Source: Desulfobacter postgatei 2ac9 (GTDB taxonomy: Bacteria; Desulfobacterota; Desulfobacteria; Desulfobacterales; Desulfobacteraceae). From it: a DNA stretch of 64,000 bases. A model generated the notes under the pieces. That model saw only the letters and a program-made list of their open reading frames with translations, made no database searches and was not told where the DNA came from. The stretch covers positions 3,521,601-3,585,600 of the forward strand of contig NZ_CM001488.1 of the NCBI RefSeq assembly GCF_000233695.2. The letters run 5' to 3'. Positions 18,201-25,400 of the stretch are shown here, in pieces (positions within the stretch are counted from its first letter, which is position 1; every line of letters starts with the position of its first letter). A program made the translations under genes and the position numbers.

Positions 18201-19643
18201 ATGCTTAGAGAACAGCGTTCATTAATACTGGATTGCGAGAAGTTCCTTGATATTACAATCACGGCCTTCTCATTCATTGCCGCATATTTTATCAAAAGGC
18301 ACCTGGTACCGGGTCGTTTGGCTTGTCTGTCTACGGATTCTAACTACTATCTGATCCTTACCCTCATCATTATTTCCTGGTATATCGCCTTCAAATGGAT
18401 GAACATGTATATGTCATACAGGGAGAGGCCGTTCTGGCCGTTTTTTACCGGCATCGTAAAGTCAAACCTGCTGGGGATGATCCTGCTTACCATTATTATG
18501 TATGTTATGCATATCCATGCCATCAGTCGTCTTTTAATGGGTATATTCATTGCCTTGAATATTGGGCTGCTTACCCTGTCTAAGTTTATAATTTTCACGA
18601 CTCTGGAGAAGCTCAGGACAGATGGATTTAACACCCGCAGTGTGCTTATTATTGGCAGCAAAGAGCGGGCAAGGGAGGTCATCCGGGCTATTGAAAAATA
18701 CAAGGCATCCGGGTACCGGGTGGCTGGCTGTTTTGATATCAAAGAGGAGCTGTTGGGGCAGACTGTTGAGAACGGACACAAGGTAATTGGCCTGGTCAAG
18801 GATCTGGAAGCGTATCTGAGGCACAATATCGTGGATGAGCTGATCTTTGCCATGCCCTTGAAAATTATTCAACGCGGGGATCGCTATCTGGCCCTGGCAG
18901 AAAGTATGGGTATCAAGATCAGGATTATACCGGACTGGGATATTCATTATTTTATGTACCATCCCAATATTGCGGTCATCCGGTTTGAATCTTTTCTGGG
19001 CGTTTACAATATGACCCTCCAGTCCACGCCGGCCAATGAAGGCAAACTCCTGATTAAACATGTTGCTGGTTATCTGACAGCCCTGGTGCTGACCCTGGTG
19101 CTGATGCCGGTATTTATTGCCGTGGCCGTTGCCATTAAGCGAACTTCACCAGGGCCTGTGTTTTATACACAGGAGCGGCTGGGCTTGAACGGCAGGAAAT
19201 TCAAGCTCTATAAGTTCCGCACCATGGTGAACAATGCCGATGAAATTCGCAAAGAGCTGGAAGAGATGAACGAGATGGACGGCCCGGTGTTCAAGATCAA
19301 GGATGACCCCCGGATCATTCCCGGGATTGGTCAGTTTTTGCGCAAAACCTCTTTGGATGAACTGCCCCAGTTGTTTAATGTTCTCAGGGGGGAGATGTGC
19401 CTGGTGGGGCCAAGACCCCCAATTCCCAAAGAGGTGGATGAGTATGCGGTCCGGCACCGGCGGCGGCTCTCCATGAAGCCGGGCATGACCTGCCTGTGGC
19501 AGATTGCACCCAACCGTAATGATTTGAGCTTTGAAGAGTGGATGAAATTGGATTTAAAGTACATTGACAACTGGTCCCTGTTCAATGACGTTAAAATTCT
19601 GGTGCTGACAGCCCGGGCTGTGCTGACCCGGTCTGGCAGGTAG
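18201..19643 (+). CDS. Undecaprenyl-phosphate glycosylphosphotransferase (WcaJ/EpsE-like)
   Basis: A 480-residue polyisoprenyl-phosphate hexose-1-phosphate transferase that starts repeat-unit synthesis by moving sugar-1-phosphate onto undecaprenyl phosphate. It has an N-terminal block of about four membrane segments (residues 12-135), a Rossmann-like domain (SVLIIGSKERAREVIRAIEK, ~150), a further membrane segment near 295, and a complete Bac_transf catalytic domain: TSPGPVFYTQERLG, YKFRTM, DPRIIPGIGQFLRKTSLDEL and GPRPPIPKEVDEY. Length is normal. It is the functional paralogue of the broken copy at 11610. The VanZ relic follows in the same direction. Confidence 0.9.
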   Translation: MLREQRSLILDCEKFLDITITAFSFIAAYFIKRHLVPGRLACLSTDSNYYLILTLIIISWYIAFKWMNMYMSYRERPFWPFFTGIVKSNLLGMILLTIIMYVMHIHAISRLLMGIFIALNIGLLTLSKFIIFTTLEKLRTDGFNTRSVLIIGSKERAREVIRAIEKYKASGYRVAGCFDIKEELLGQTVENGHKVIGLVKDLEAYLRHNIVDELIFAMPLKIIQRGDRYLALAESMGIKIRIIPDWDIHYFMYHPNIAVIRFESFLGVYNMTLQSTPANEGKLLIKHVAGYLTALVLTLVLMPVFIAVAVAIKRTSPGPVFYTQERLGLNGRKFKLYKFRTMVNNADEIRKELEEMNEMDGPVFKIKDDPRIIPGIGQFLRKTSLDELPQLFNVLRGEMCLVGPRPPIPKEVDEYAVRHRRRLSMKPGMTCLWQIAPNRNDLSFEEWMKLDLKYIDNWSLFNDVKILVLTARAVLTRSGR

Positions 19644-19644
19644 A

Positions 19645-19905
19645 TTCAAAGCCTGTATTTTCATCGTTTTGGGTCTTGCTTTTGCGGGCATTATTATCGG
19701 CACGACCATGCCGGCGGGAATGAAAAAATCAAATATGATTGCGGCCGGCACGGAGTTGGCCCAGATATATATTGACAGGCGTTCAGGGCATTTGAGTGAT
19801 TTTTTCATTGATGCTGCCGGGGGGTGCCTGGGGATAATGATCGCTCTCCTGGGCCAGAGACTGAATAACAAAAGAATCAAAGGAGGTGGAAATGACTGGG
19901 TTTAA
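19645..19905 (+). pseudogene. Internally deleted VanZ-like membrane protein
   Basis: The frame reads IVLGLAFAGIIIGTTMPAGM and then AAGTELAQIYIDRRSGHLSD and FFIDAAGGCLGIMIALLGQR. The ends match VanZ-like proteins of exopolysaccharide loci (first helix with the (T/S)-MP turn, and the ELxQ...R-x-(S/G)-DxxxDxxG signature). The middle two helices are missing, as if by an in-frame deletion. No ATG starts the frame; TTG 19669 is the first plausible start, inside the first helix. Probably non-functional. Confidence 0.55.
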
Positions 19906-20026
19906 AAAGGAACTTATCACTATCGTTATTCTCGCAGTTATGGCGGTAACCGGCATCTATATCGCAAATGCTGTTCCGGTTGAGGAGGAGATTTCTTCAA
20001 TCCCTTCTATTAACGTCTCTGACTAA
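19892..20026 (+). CDS. 44-residue single-span membrane peptide
   Basis: The reading frame begins at ATG 19892 behind a perfect AAAGGAGGTGG and ends at TAA 20024-20026. It encodes a Lys-Glu start, a hydrophobic segment LITIVILAVMAVTGIYIA (residues 8-25) and an acidic/polar tail. It may be a membrane peptide, or a secreted one if ANA acts as a signal-peptidase site. It overlaps the VanZ frame by 14 bp. The strong RBS and codon pattern support it; no family was recognised. Confidence 0.55.
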   Translation: MTGFKKELITIVILAVMAVTGIYIANAVPVEEEISSIPSINVSD

Positions 20027-20048
20027 TCGTTGACATAATAATATTAAG

Positions 20049-20236
20049 TTGCAAATCGCAGAAGATATATTTGAGCTGGTGATTTCAAAAATGGAAAAAG
20101 AATGCGGGATAAAATATTTTAAAGCTGCCGATATCACTGTTCAGGTTCAATCTGATTATCCGATTGGAAAGAATACATTCCATTCAAAATTTGAGCGATT
20201 TGAAGTTTTTGAAAAAAATAAAGATTCTATTACTCG
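20049..20236 (+). pseudogene. N-terminal fragment of an unrecognised small protein, cut by the MITE
   Basis: From TTG 20049 the frame encodes about 61 residues (QIAEDIFELVISKMEKECGI, then DYPIGKNTFHSKFERFEVFE) and stops where the 157-bp element begins at 20233. The last residues (ITR) come from the element's inverted repeat, just as in the frames broken at 14581 and 15797. The family was not identified. Confidence 0.5.
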
Positions 20237-20389
20237 ATGATCCAATTTTTTTGTGTTGCATTTTTAATAAGCCCATTTATCAATGCTTTTGAGGGTTTAA
20301 TGATTTATATGACGGCTTCATGGTATCTACCGAAATGCCTGTTATTTGGGCATTTCTTAAAGTCAAGCTCTAAAAACTGGATCATCGAG
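20233..20389 (+). mobile_element. 157-bp MITE-like element, copy B
   Basis: It is identical to the reverse complement of 15797-15953 except for one base (A for G at position 13). Left flank TATTA and right flank TTTTA agree at four of five bases, a possible target duplication. It separates the truncated frame at 20049 from the 5'-truncated ABC transporter. An open frame of 51 hydrophobic codons runs through the element into the transporter, but is encoded by the element and is not part of the ABC family. Confidence 0.8.
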
Positions 20390-22030
20390 TTTTATGGATC
20401 CGGCATTTTTTTTGTTGCCCAACTCATTACAGTTGCGTGCGGCATTGGATTGCTGGCTGCGTTGCTCGGTTTTGCTGCGGACTACATCAAAAAGTCACAA
20501 GCCCAGACCGTTGCCGATTATATGTATGCCATCCTCCATGAGCAGTCCTGCCGGGTGGACCTTGCATTTTTTGAATCACCTGAATGCCGGGATACGCTGT
20601 TCCGGGCCCAGCAGGAAGGACCGTACCGGCCGACTAAAATTGTCAACGGGCTCTTTGCCGCAGGTCAGGCAGGGGCATCTTTTTTAGCTGTCGCCTGGTT
20701 GCTGGCGGTGTTTAATCCGCTGCTGCCGCTGATCATTGTTGCTGCGGCTGTACCTGGTATCCTTTTGAGGTTGAGCTATTCAAAGAAAATTTATGAATGG
20801 CAGGAAAAGAAGACTGAAGATGAGCGGCGTGCCTATTATTTCCATTGGATGCTGACCGGCGATGCCCATGCCAAAGAGTTCAGGCTGTTCAACCTGGGGC
20901 CGTATTTTATAGAACGATTCCGGCAGATCCGGTCAACGCTTAAAGAGGAAAAACTCTGGTTTGAGCGGCGAAGGGTCATGGGGGACTTTATTGCCCAGGC
21001 AAGCACCATCGTCTGCGTATTTGCTTCTTTTGCCTATATCTCTTTAAAAGCGGCCAATGGCGAAATTACACAATAGGTGACCTGATCATGTATTTTCAGG
21101 CCTTTCAGCGGGGCCTCGGCTATTTGAAAACGCTGTTGGAAACCGGTGCGGAAATGTATGAGGATAATTTATTCTTATCCCATTTCTATCAGTTTTTAAA
21201 AGTTAAACCGGATATTAAATCTCCCCATCATCCTCTCCCGGTTCCTCAAAAAATAGAAGCAGGTATTGAATTTAGAGATGTGGATTTTTTTACCAGAAAG
21301 ATGGAAAAAAATGTGCTTAATTGTGTAAATTTTTCCATAGGACCCGGTGAGATTGTTGCCTTGGTCGGTAAAAACGGTTCAGGAAAATCTACCATAGTAA
21401 AAATTTTAACCCGCCTTTATGATCCCCAAAAAGGGGGGGGGCTATCTGGATGGTATGAATATAAACAAATTTGATATAGGTTTGTTTAGAAAAAAAATCA
21501 GTGTCGTATTTCAGGACCATATTAAATATTACTTAAAGGCCGGTGAAAATATTCTGCTGGGCGATATCGATCGAGACGCTGATACGGAAAGTATCCGGGC
21601 CGCAGCAGTAGAATCGGGCATTGATAAAAAAAATTGCCTTCTGCCCGGTGGATATGATACGCTTCTTGGTCGCTGGTTTAAAAACGGAGAAGAGTTGAGT
21701 ATCGGTCAATGGCAGATGCTTGCAATTGCCAGGGCGTTTTATAGGGATGCCGAAATTGTTGTTCTGGATGAACCGTCCAGCGCGCTTGATCCCGAGGCCG
21801 AAAAAAAATTGTTTGTTTCGTTAAGGCGGTTAATACAAAACCGTTCGGCCCTGATCATCAGCCATCGCTATTCAACTGTCCGGCAGGCGGACAGGATACT
21901 GGTCATGGATCAAGGCAGGATAATAGAGCAGGGCAGCCATAACGACTTGATGGGGCTTGACGGTGAGTATGCCCGTCTTTACAATGCCCAGGCAAAGGGA
22001 TACACCACGATAAAAGAGGACGTCAATTGA
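20390..22030 (+). pseudogene. ABC transporter (fused membrane and ATPase domains), interrupted three times
   Basis: This is an ABC exporter half-transporter. The transmembrane region begins at about 20390 (FFVAQLITVACGIGLLAALL, EFRLFNLGPYFIERF). The ATPase has Walker A LVGKNGSGKSTIVKIL near 21363, Q-loop VVFQDH, a degenerate signature LSIGQWQML, Walker B AEIVVLDEPSSALDPEAE and H-loop ISHRYST. Three lesions are seen: the 5' end is replaced by the miniature element; an extra CA in ACACAATAGGTGACC (about 21072) causes a shift before IGDLIMYFQAFQRG; and nine G at 21433-21441, where eight would keep the frame (DPQKGGGYLDG), cause a second shift. It probably exported a cell-surface precursor. Confidence 0.85.
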
Positions 22031-22431
22031 AAAAAAGAAGCTGTAACAGATTTTATATTCCAGGGGCAACGCTTCACTATCGGGAATCGTCATTTTTTTT
22101 CTTAAAAGGAAAATTTACACAAGACCATTTTCCCGTGATCAATTTGAGTAAGGGCGGGGCAAAATTTTTATCCCACAAGCGACTGACGCCTGGAAAGGAC
22201 ATTTTAATCAGGCTGAATATTCCCGGCCGGGAAAATTCATGTGAGATCCTGGCCGATGTCCGGTGGATATCAAGGAATCCTGAACAAAGTTATAAGTACC
22301 AGACCGGAATATCATTCAAATCCTTTGGAAACGGCAGGAAAAAAAATTCTAAAACGATTCTGGATTTTCTTACAAACCTTGAAAATTCAGCCGGGCAGTT
22401 GGAACATCCGCAGGTATCTTTATTGCAATGA
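22027..22431 (+). CDS. PilZ-domain c-di-GMP receptor
   Basis: A 134-residue single-domain PilZ protein. The c-di-GMP-binding motifs are RSCNR (R4-x3-R8) and NLSKGG (residues 39-44), followed by a PilZ barrel with ILADVRWI. PilZ proteins in polysaccharide loci usually couple c-di-GMP level to polymer synthesis or export. It overlaps the 3' end of the ABC transporter by 4 bp (ATTGA region), so it is in the same transcript. The start is TTG at 22027; no ATG lies nearby. Confidence 0.8.
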   Translation: MKKRSCNRFYIPGATLHYRESSFFFLKGKFTQDHFPVINLSKGGAKFLSHKRLTPGKDILIRLNIPGRENSCEILADVRWISRNPEQSYKYQTGISFKSFGNGRKKNSKTILDFLTNLENSAGQLEHPQVSLLQ

Positions 22432-22506
22432 CTTTGTTTTCATTGAGTTACTGCGCAACAGAAAATAAAAACAATTTATATTTATACATTAAATAAAGGA
22501 GGTAGC

Positions 22507-23085
22507 ATGAAGTATCTTGTGTCAATCCTGGCTGCTGCTTTGTTGACAGCAGTATGCGTTACCATCGGTACAGCCCAGACCGCAAGCGAGGAAAACCAGC
22601 CCTGGCATCTTGTCTTTGCATCTGATCTTGCGAAAATCGCCGATCCCCAGAAAACCGATGGGCTTGGGGATACACTGACTGAAGAGGAGGCCCTGGACCA
22701 GGCCATTAAAAAGGCGATCATAGACAACAAAGCACCTGCCTGGCAGGTTCTAAAAGTGGCGGTTGGGATGAATTTTAATCCCTATTCCGTGCTTTCCGCC
22801 ATTTTTAAATCCAGTGAGAACGTTGACTTGGGCCAGTTGTATACATATGCAACTGAGACCGGAGGGAGTGATTCATTGCTCAGCGAGCTGAATCTTAATG
22901 ATATCCCCATTGACAAAACGGTAATGCAACAGGCGGTCAATGATGCTCTCTCCGCCGGCCTGCTCACCCAGAACGAAGTTTCCAAGGTCCAGCAGCTGAT
23001 CGATCAGGGCCTGGCGTTTACTGAGCAGATCACTCCCATTGAACGGAATGATCCAGCTGAAAGCAACACCGATTATTCGCCCTAA
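22507..23085 (+). CDS. Secreted protein of unknown function in the polysaccharide locus
   Basis: A 192-residue protein with a clear Sec signal peptide (KYLVSILAAALLTAVCVTIG, cleavage probably after GTAQ). The mature part has two similar helical halves: EEEALDQAIKKAIIDNKAPA ... YSVLSAIFKSSENVD, and KTVMQQAVNDALSAGLLTQN. This pattern suggests an internal duplication. AAAGGAGGT lies six bases before the ATG. It is followed by a terminator. I do not recognise the family. Location suggests a periplasmic helper for export. Confidence 0.65.
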   Translation: MKYLVSILAAALLTAVCVTIGTAQTASEENQPWHLVFASDLAKIADPQKTDGLGDTLTEEEALDQAIKKAIIDNKAPAWQVLKVAVGMNFNPYSVLSAIFKSSENVDLGQLYTYATETGGSDSLLSELNLNDIPIDKTVMQQAVNDALSAGLLTQNEVSKVQQLIDQGLAFTEQITPIERNDPAESNTDYSP

Positions 23086-23130
23086 CACCCCGATTTTAAG
23101 CTTTTCCAGTTCATTTTATGGTTCAACAGT

Positions 23131-23159
23131 AAAAACCCTGCTTGACAACAGGGTTTTTA
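23131..23159 (+). terminator. Rho-independent terminator
   Basis: AAAAACCCTG, an 8-base loop and CAGGGTTTTT form a stem ending in T residues, 45 bp after the secreted protein. It separates the upstream unit from the outer-membrane/export unit. TTGACA at 23163 may be the -35 element of the next promoter. Confidence 0.8.
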
Positions 23160-23238
23160 TTGTTGACACATTCATTTAGTTCCATTAAGCAATGCTTTGG
23201 TAAATCTCTTTTTCTCTTTTAAACAATAAGGTGTCACC

Positions 23239-24594
23239 ATGATGAAAAAAATTTTAAGAGTTTTATCCGTCTCGATTATGATATTGGGAATATCCGGCTC
23301 GGCTCTTTATGCCGAAGATATTCCTGCCGGACAATCCGAAATTGTTCCAGCCGAAACTCTCCCCGCAGGCCAGAGTGATTCCATTCCCGCCGGCCAGACC
23401 GAAGCGGGGGCAGAAGAGGGGCAGGGGGTTACTTCCGATATTTTCGGACAAGAGGGCGGGATTGTCCATCCCTACATTATTGTCCAAGAAAAATGGACGG
23501 ACAACCTGTTCACCACACAGTCCGATGAAAAATCCGATTTTGTAACGACTATTGCACCGGGGATCTGGCTGGCGTTCCCTGCCAACCGTGAAAAACTGTT
23601 GTCACTGGACACCACAACAAGCGCATCCGGCGGCATGAAATTGAGCAGGATCAAGCCTGAAGGGCTTAGGCGTTTCCAGACCTACTTTTTGTACTCTCCT
23701 GAAGTGGAGTTGTATGCCGACCATTCGGACCAAGATCATTTTAATCATAATGCCCAGGGATTGTTCCAGTATAACCTGAATAACGGACTTTCCTTTGATA
23801 TCATAGATATTTTCAAGGATAGAGAAGATATTTCCGATGACGGTACCAGTGATACCCTTTACAGGTATAGTAGCAACCTGGCTGACTTCATCACCACCTA
23901 TGATCCTTCTGAAAAACTGACCCTGAGATTTGATTATTCAAATTATTATCTTGACTATAACGAGGATGTTAACGATTATCGGAACAGGATGGATAATGGG
24001 TTTGACTTTTATCTCTTTTACAAGTTCACACCTAAAACCTCTGTATTTGCCCAGTATGCCTATACCCTTATTGATTATGACGATAACGACGATTACGACA
24101 ATACGGAAAATAAATACTTTGCAGGTATAAACTGGGCCATGACCACCAAATCCCGCGGCCGGTTTAAAGTCGGTTACATGGAAAAGAGTTTTGACGGTGC
24201 CGGTATCGACACCGAAGACGGACTCTCCTTTGAACTCCAGGCCCAGCACAATTTTTCAGCCAAGCGGGCTATCCAGGCCAATGCCTACAGGATGTTCAAC
24301 GAATCTGACATGGCATCTGCATCAGGCTATTATAATACCGGCATTGATGTGGGACTGACGCAAAAATTTACTGAAAAAATATCAGCTACATTGAATATGA
24401 CTTATGAAAAACACGAGTACAACGAAAGTGACCGGGAGGATGATTACATCAGACTCGGTCCTGCAATGCGTTGGACTCCCAGGGAATGGGGCTTTTTTGA
24501 TCTTGCATACTACTGGACCAATAAAGATTCAAATGAAAATTATTACGATTACACCAGCAACATGGTTATACTCAGGTTCACCATGACCCTTTAA
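23239..24594 (+). CDS. Outer-membrane beta-barrel protein of the exopolysaccharide system
   Basis: A 451-residue protein with a signal peptide (VLSVSIMILGISGSALYA) and a short linker holding three PAGQ repeats (residues 28-60). A domain of alternating aromatic/polar strands rich in D-Y-N follows and ends with an aromatic-terminated strand (VILRFTMTL), typical of outer-membrane beta barrels that accompany Wza/Wzc systems. The adjacent genes encode Wza- and Wzc-like proteins. It may form the secretion pore or anchor the polymer. The short spacing (3 bp) to the wza-like gene shows they are one operon. Confidence 0.8.
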   Translation: MMKKILRVLSVSIMILGISGSALYAEDIPAGQSEIVPAETLPAGQSDSIPAGQTEAGAEEGQGVTSDIFGQEGGIVHPYIIVQEKWTDNLFTTQSDEKSDFVTTIAPGIWLAFPANREKLLSLDTTTSASGGMKLSRIKPEGLRRFQTYFLYSPEVELYADHSDQDHFNHNAQGLFQYNLNNGLSFDIIDIFKDREDISDDGTSDTLYRYSSNLADFITTYDPSEKLTLRFDYSNYYLDYNEDVNDYRNRMDNGFDFYLFYKFTPKTSVFAQYAYTLIDYDDNDDYDNTENKYFAGINWAMTTKSRGRFKVGYMEKSFDGAGIDTEDGLSFELQAQHNFSAKRAIQANAYRMFNESDMASASGYYNTGIDVGLTQKFTEKISATLNMTYEKHEYNESDREDDYIRLGPAMRWTPREWGFFDLAYYWTNKDSNENYYDYTSNMVILRFTMTL

Positions 24595-24597
24595 AAA

Positions 24598-25398
24598 ATG
24601 AATATAATGAATTTCTTACACCGGTTTGTTTTTGTCTTTTTGGTTGCGCTGATTCCCTTTACCGCATCTGCCCAGGATTACAGCGTCGGGGAGGGGGATA
24701 TACTTGAAATCAGAGTATATGAAAATGAGGATCTGGATACAACGTCACGTGTGTCATCCGAGGGGACCATCCGGGTCCCCTTGATCGGTGAGATCCGTGT
24801 TGAGGAGATGACCGTATCCCAAGTGTCCACCCTTATTGAAAAAATGCTGGCTGACGGATATCTGATCTCCCCTCAGGTGGATGTATTTATTAAAGAGCAT
24901 CGAAGCAAACAGGCGGTGATTCTAGGCCAGATCCATAAGCCCGGCCAATATGAGGTACGGGGGCAGGTCACGTTGCTTGAATTCATATCTACGGCCGGAG
25001 GACTGACTGATGATGCCGGGAGCACGGCAATCATTAAAAGAACGGGCGAAGGTGTGGATCAAAAAGATAAAATAGTCATTAATCTTGAAAATCTCATTGA
25101 AAAAGGCGACGCCTCTTTGAATATCAATATCCAGGGTAATGATTCAATTTATATCTCCAAGGCAGAGACCTATTATGTGTCAGGGGAAGTGAACAAACCT
25201 GATTCCTACAAATACGAAACCGATGTGACGGTGATCAAGGCGGTGACTATGGCCGGCGGTTTCTCCAAAATTGCCGCAAAAAATAAAGTCAACATTATTC
25301 GTACCGTTAACGGGGAAAAGCAAATTTTTGAACGGGTGAACATGGACGAACCTGTGCTTCCCGGTGATGTTATCGTTGTTCCCGAAGGCTTGTGGTAA
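24598..25398 (+). CDS. Polysaccharide export protein, Wza-like (Poly_export + SLBB)
   Basis: A 266-residue periplasmic/outer-membrane export protein. The signal peptide ends near TASAQD (about residue 25). The Poly_export domain starts with YSVGEGDILEIRVYENEDL and includes IRVPLIGEIRV. Two SLBB domains follow, VILGQIHKPGQYEVRG (about 105) and YYVSGEVNKPDSYKYE (about 195). There is no lipobox Cys, unlike E. coli Wza, and the protein is shorter, lacking the C-terminal amphipathic pore helix. The neighbouring beta barrel may therefore provide the outer-membrane pore. Confidence 0.9.
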   Translation: MNIMNFLHRFVFVFLVALIPFTASAQDYSVGEGDILEIRVYENEDLDTTSRVSSEGTIRVPLIGEIRVEEMTVSQVSTLIEKMLADGYLISPQVDVFIKEHRSKQAVILGQIHKPGQYEVRGQVTLLEFISTAGGLTDDAGSTAIIKRTGEGVDQKDKIVINLENLIEKGDASLNINIQGNDSIYISKAETYYVSGEVNKPDSYKYETDVTVIKAVTMAGGFSKIAAKNKVNIIRTVNGEKQIFERVNMDEPVLPGDVIVVPEGLW

Positions 25399-25400
25399 AC

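Noticed and set aside
17954-18208. Open frame of 84 codons before the glycosylphosphotransferase
   Set aside because: No start signal, no recognisable motif, and it overlaps the next gene.
25392-25400. GTG start for the Wzc-like gene
   Set aside because: It overlaps the upstream stop and adds only three residues; ATG 25401 fits better.
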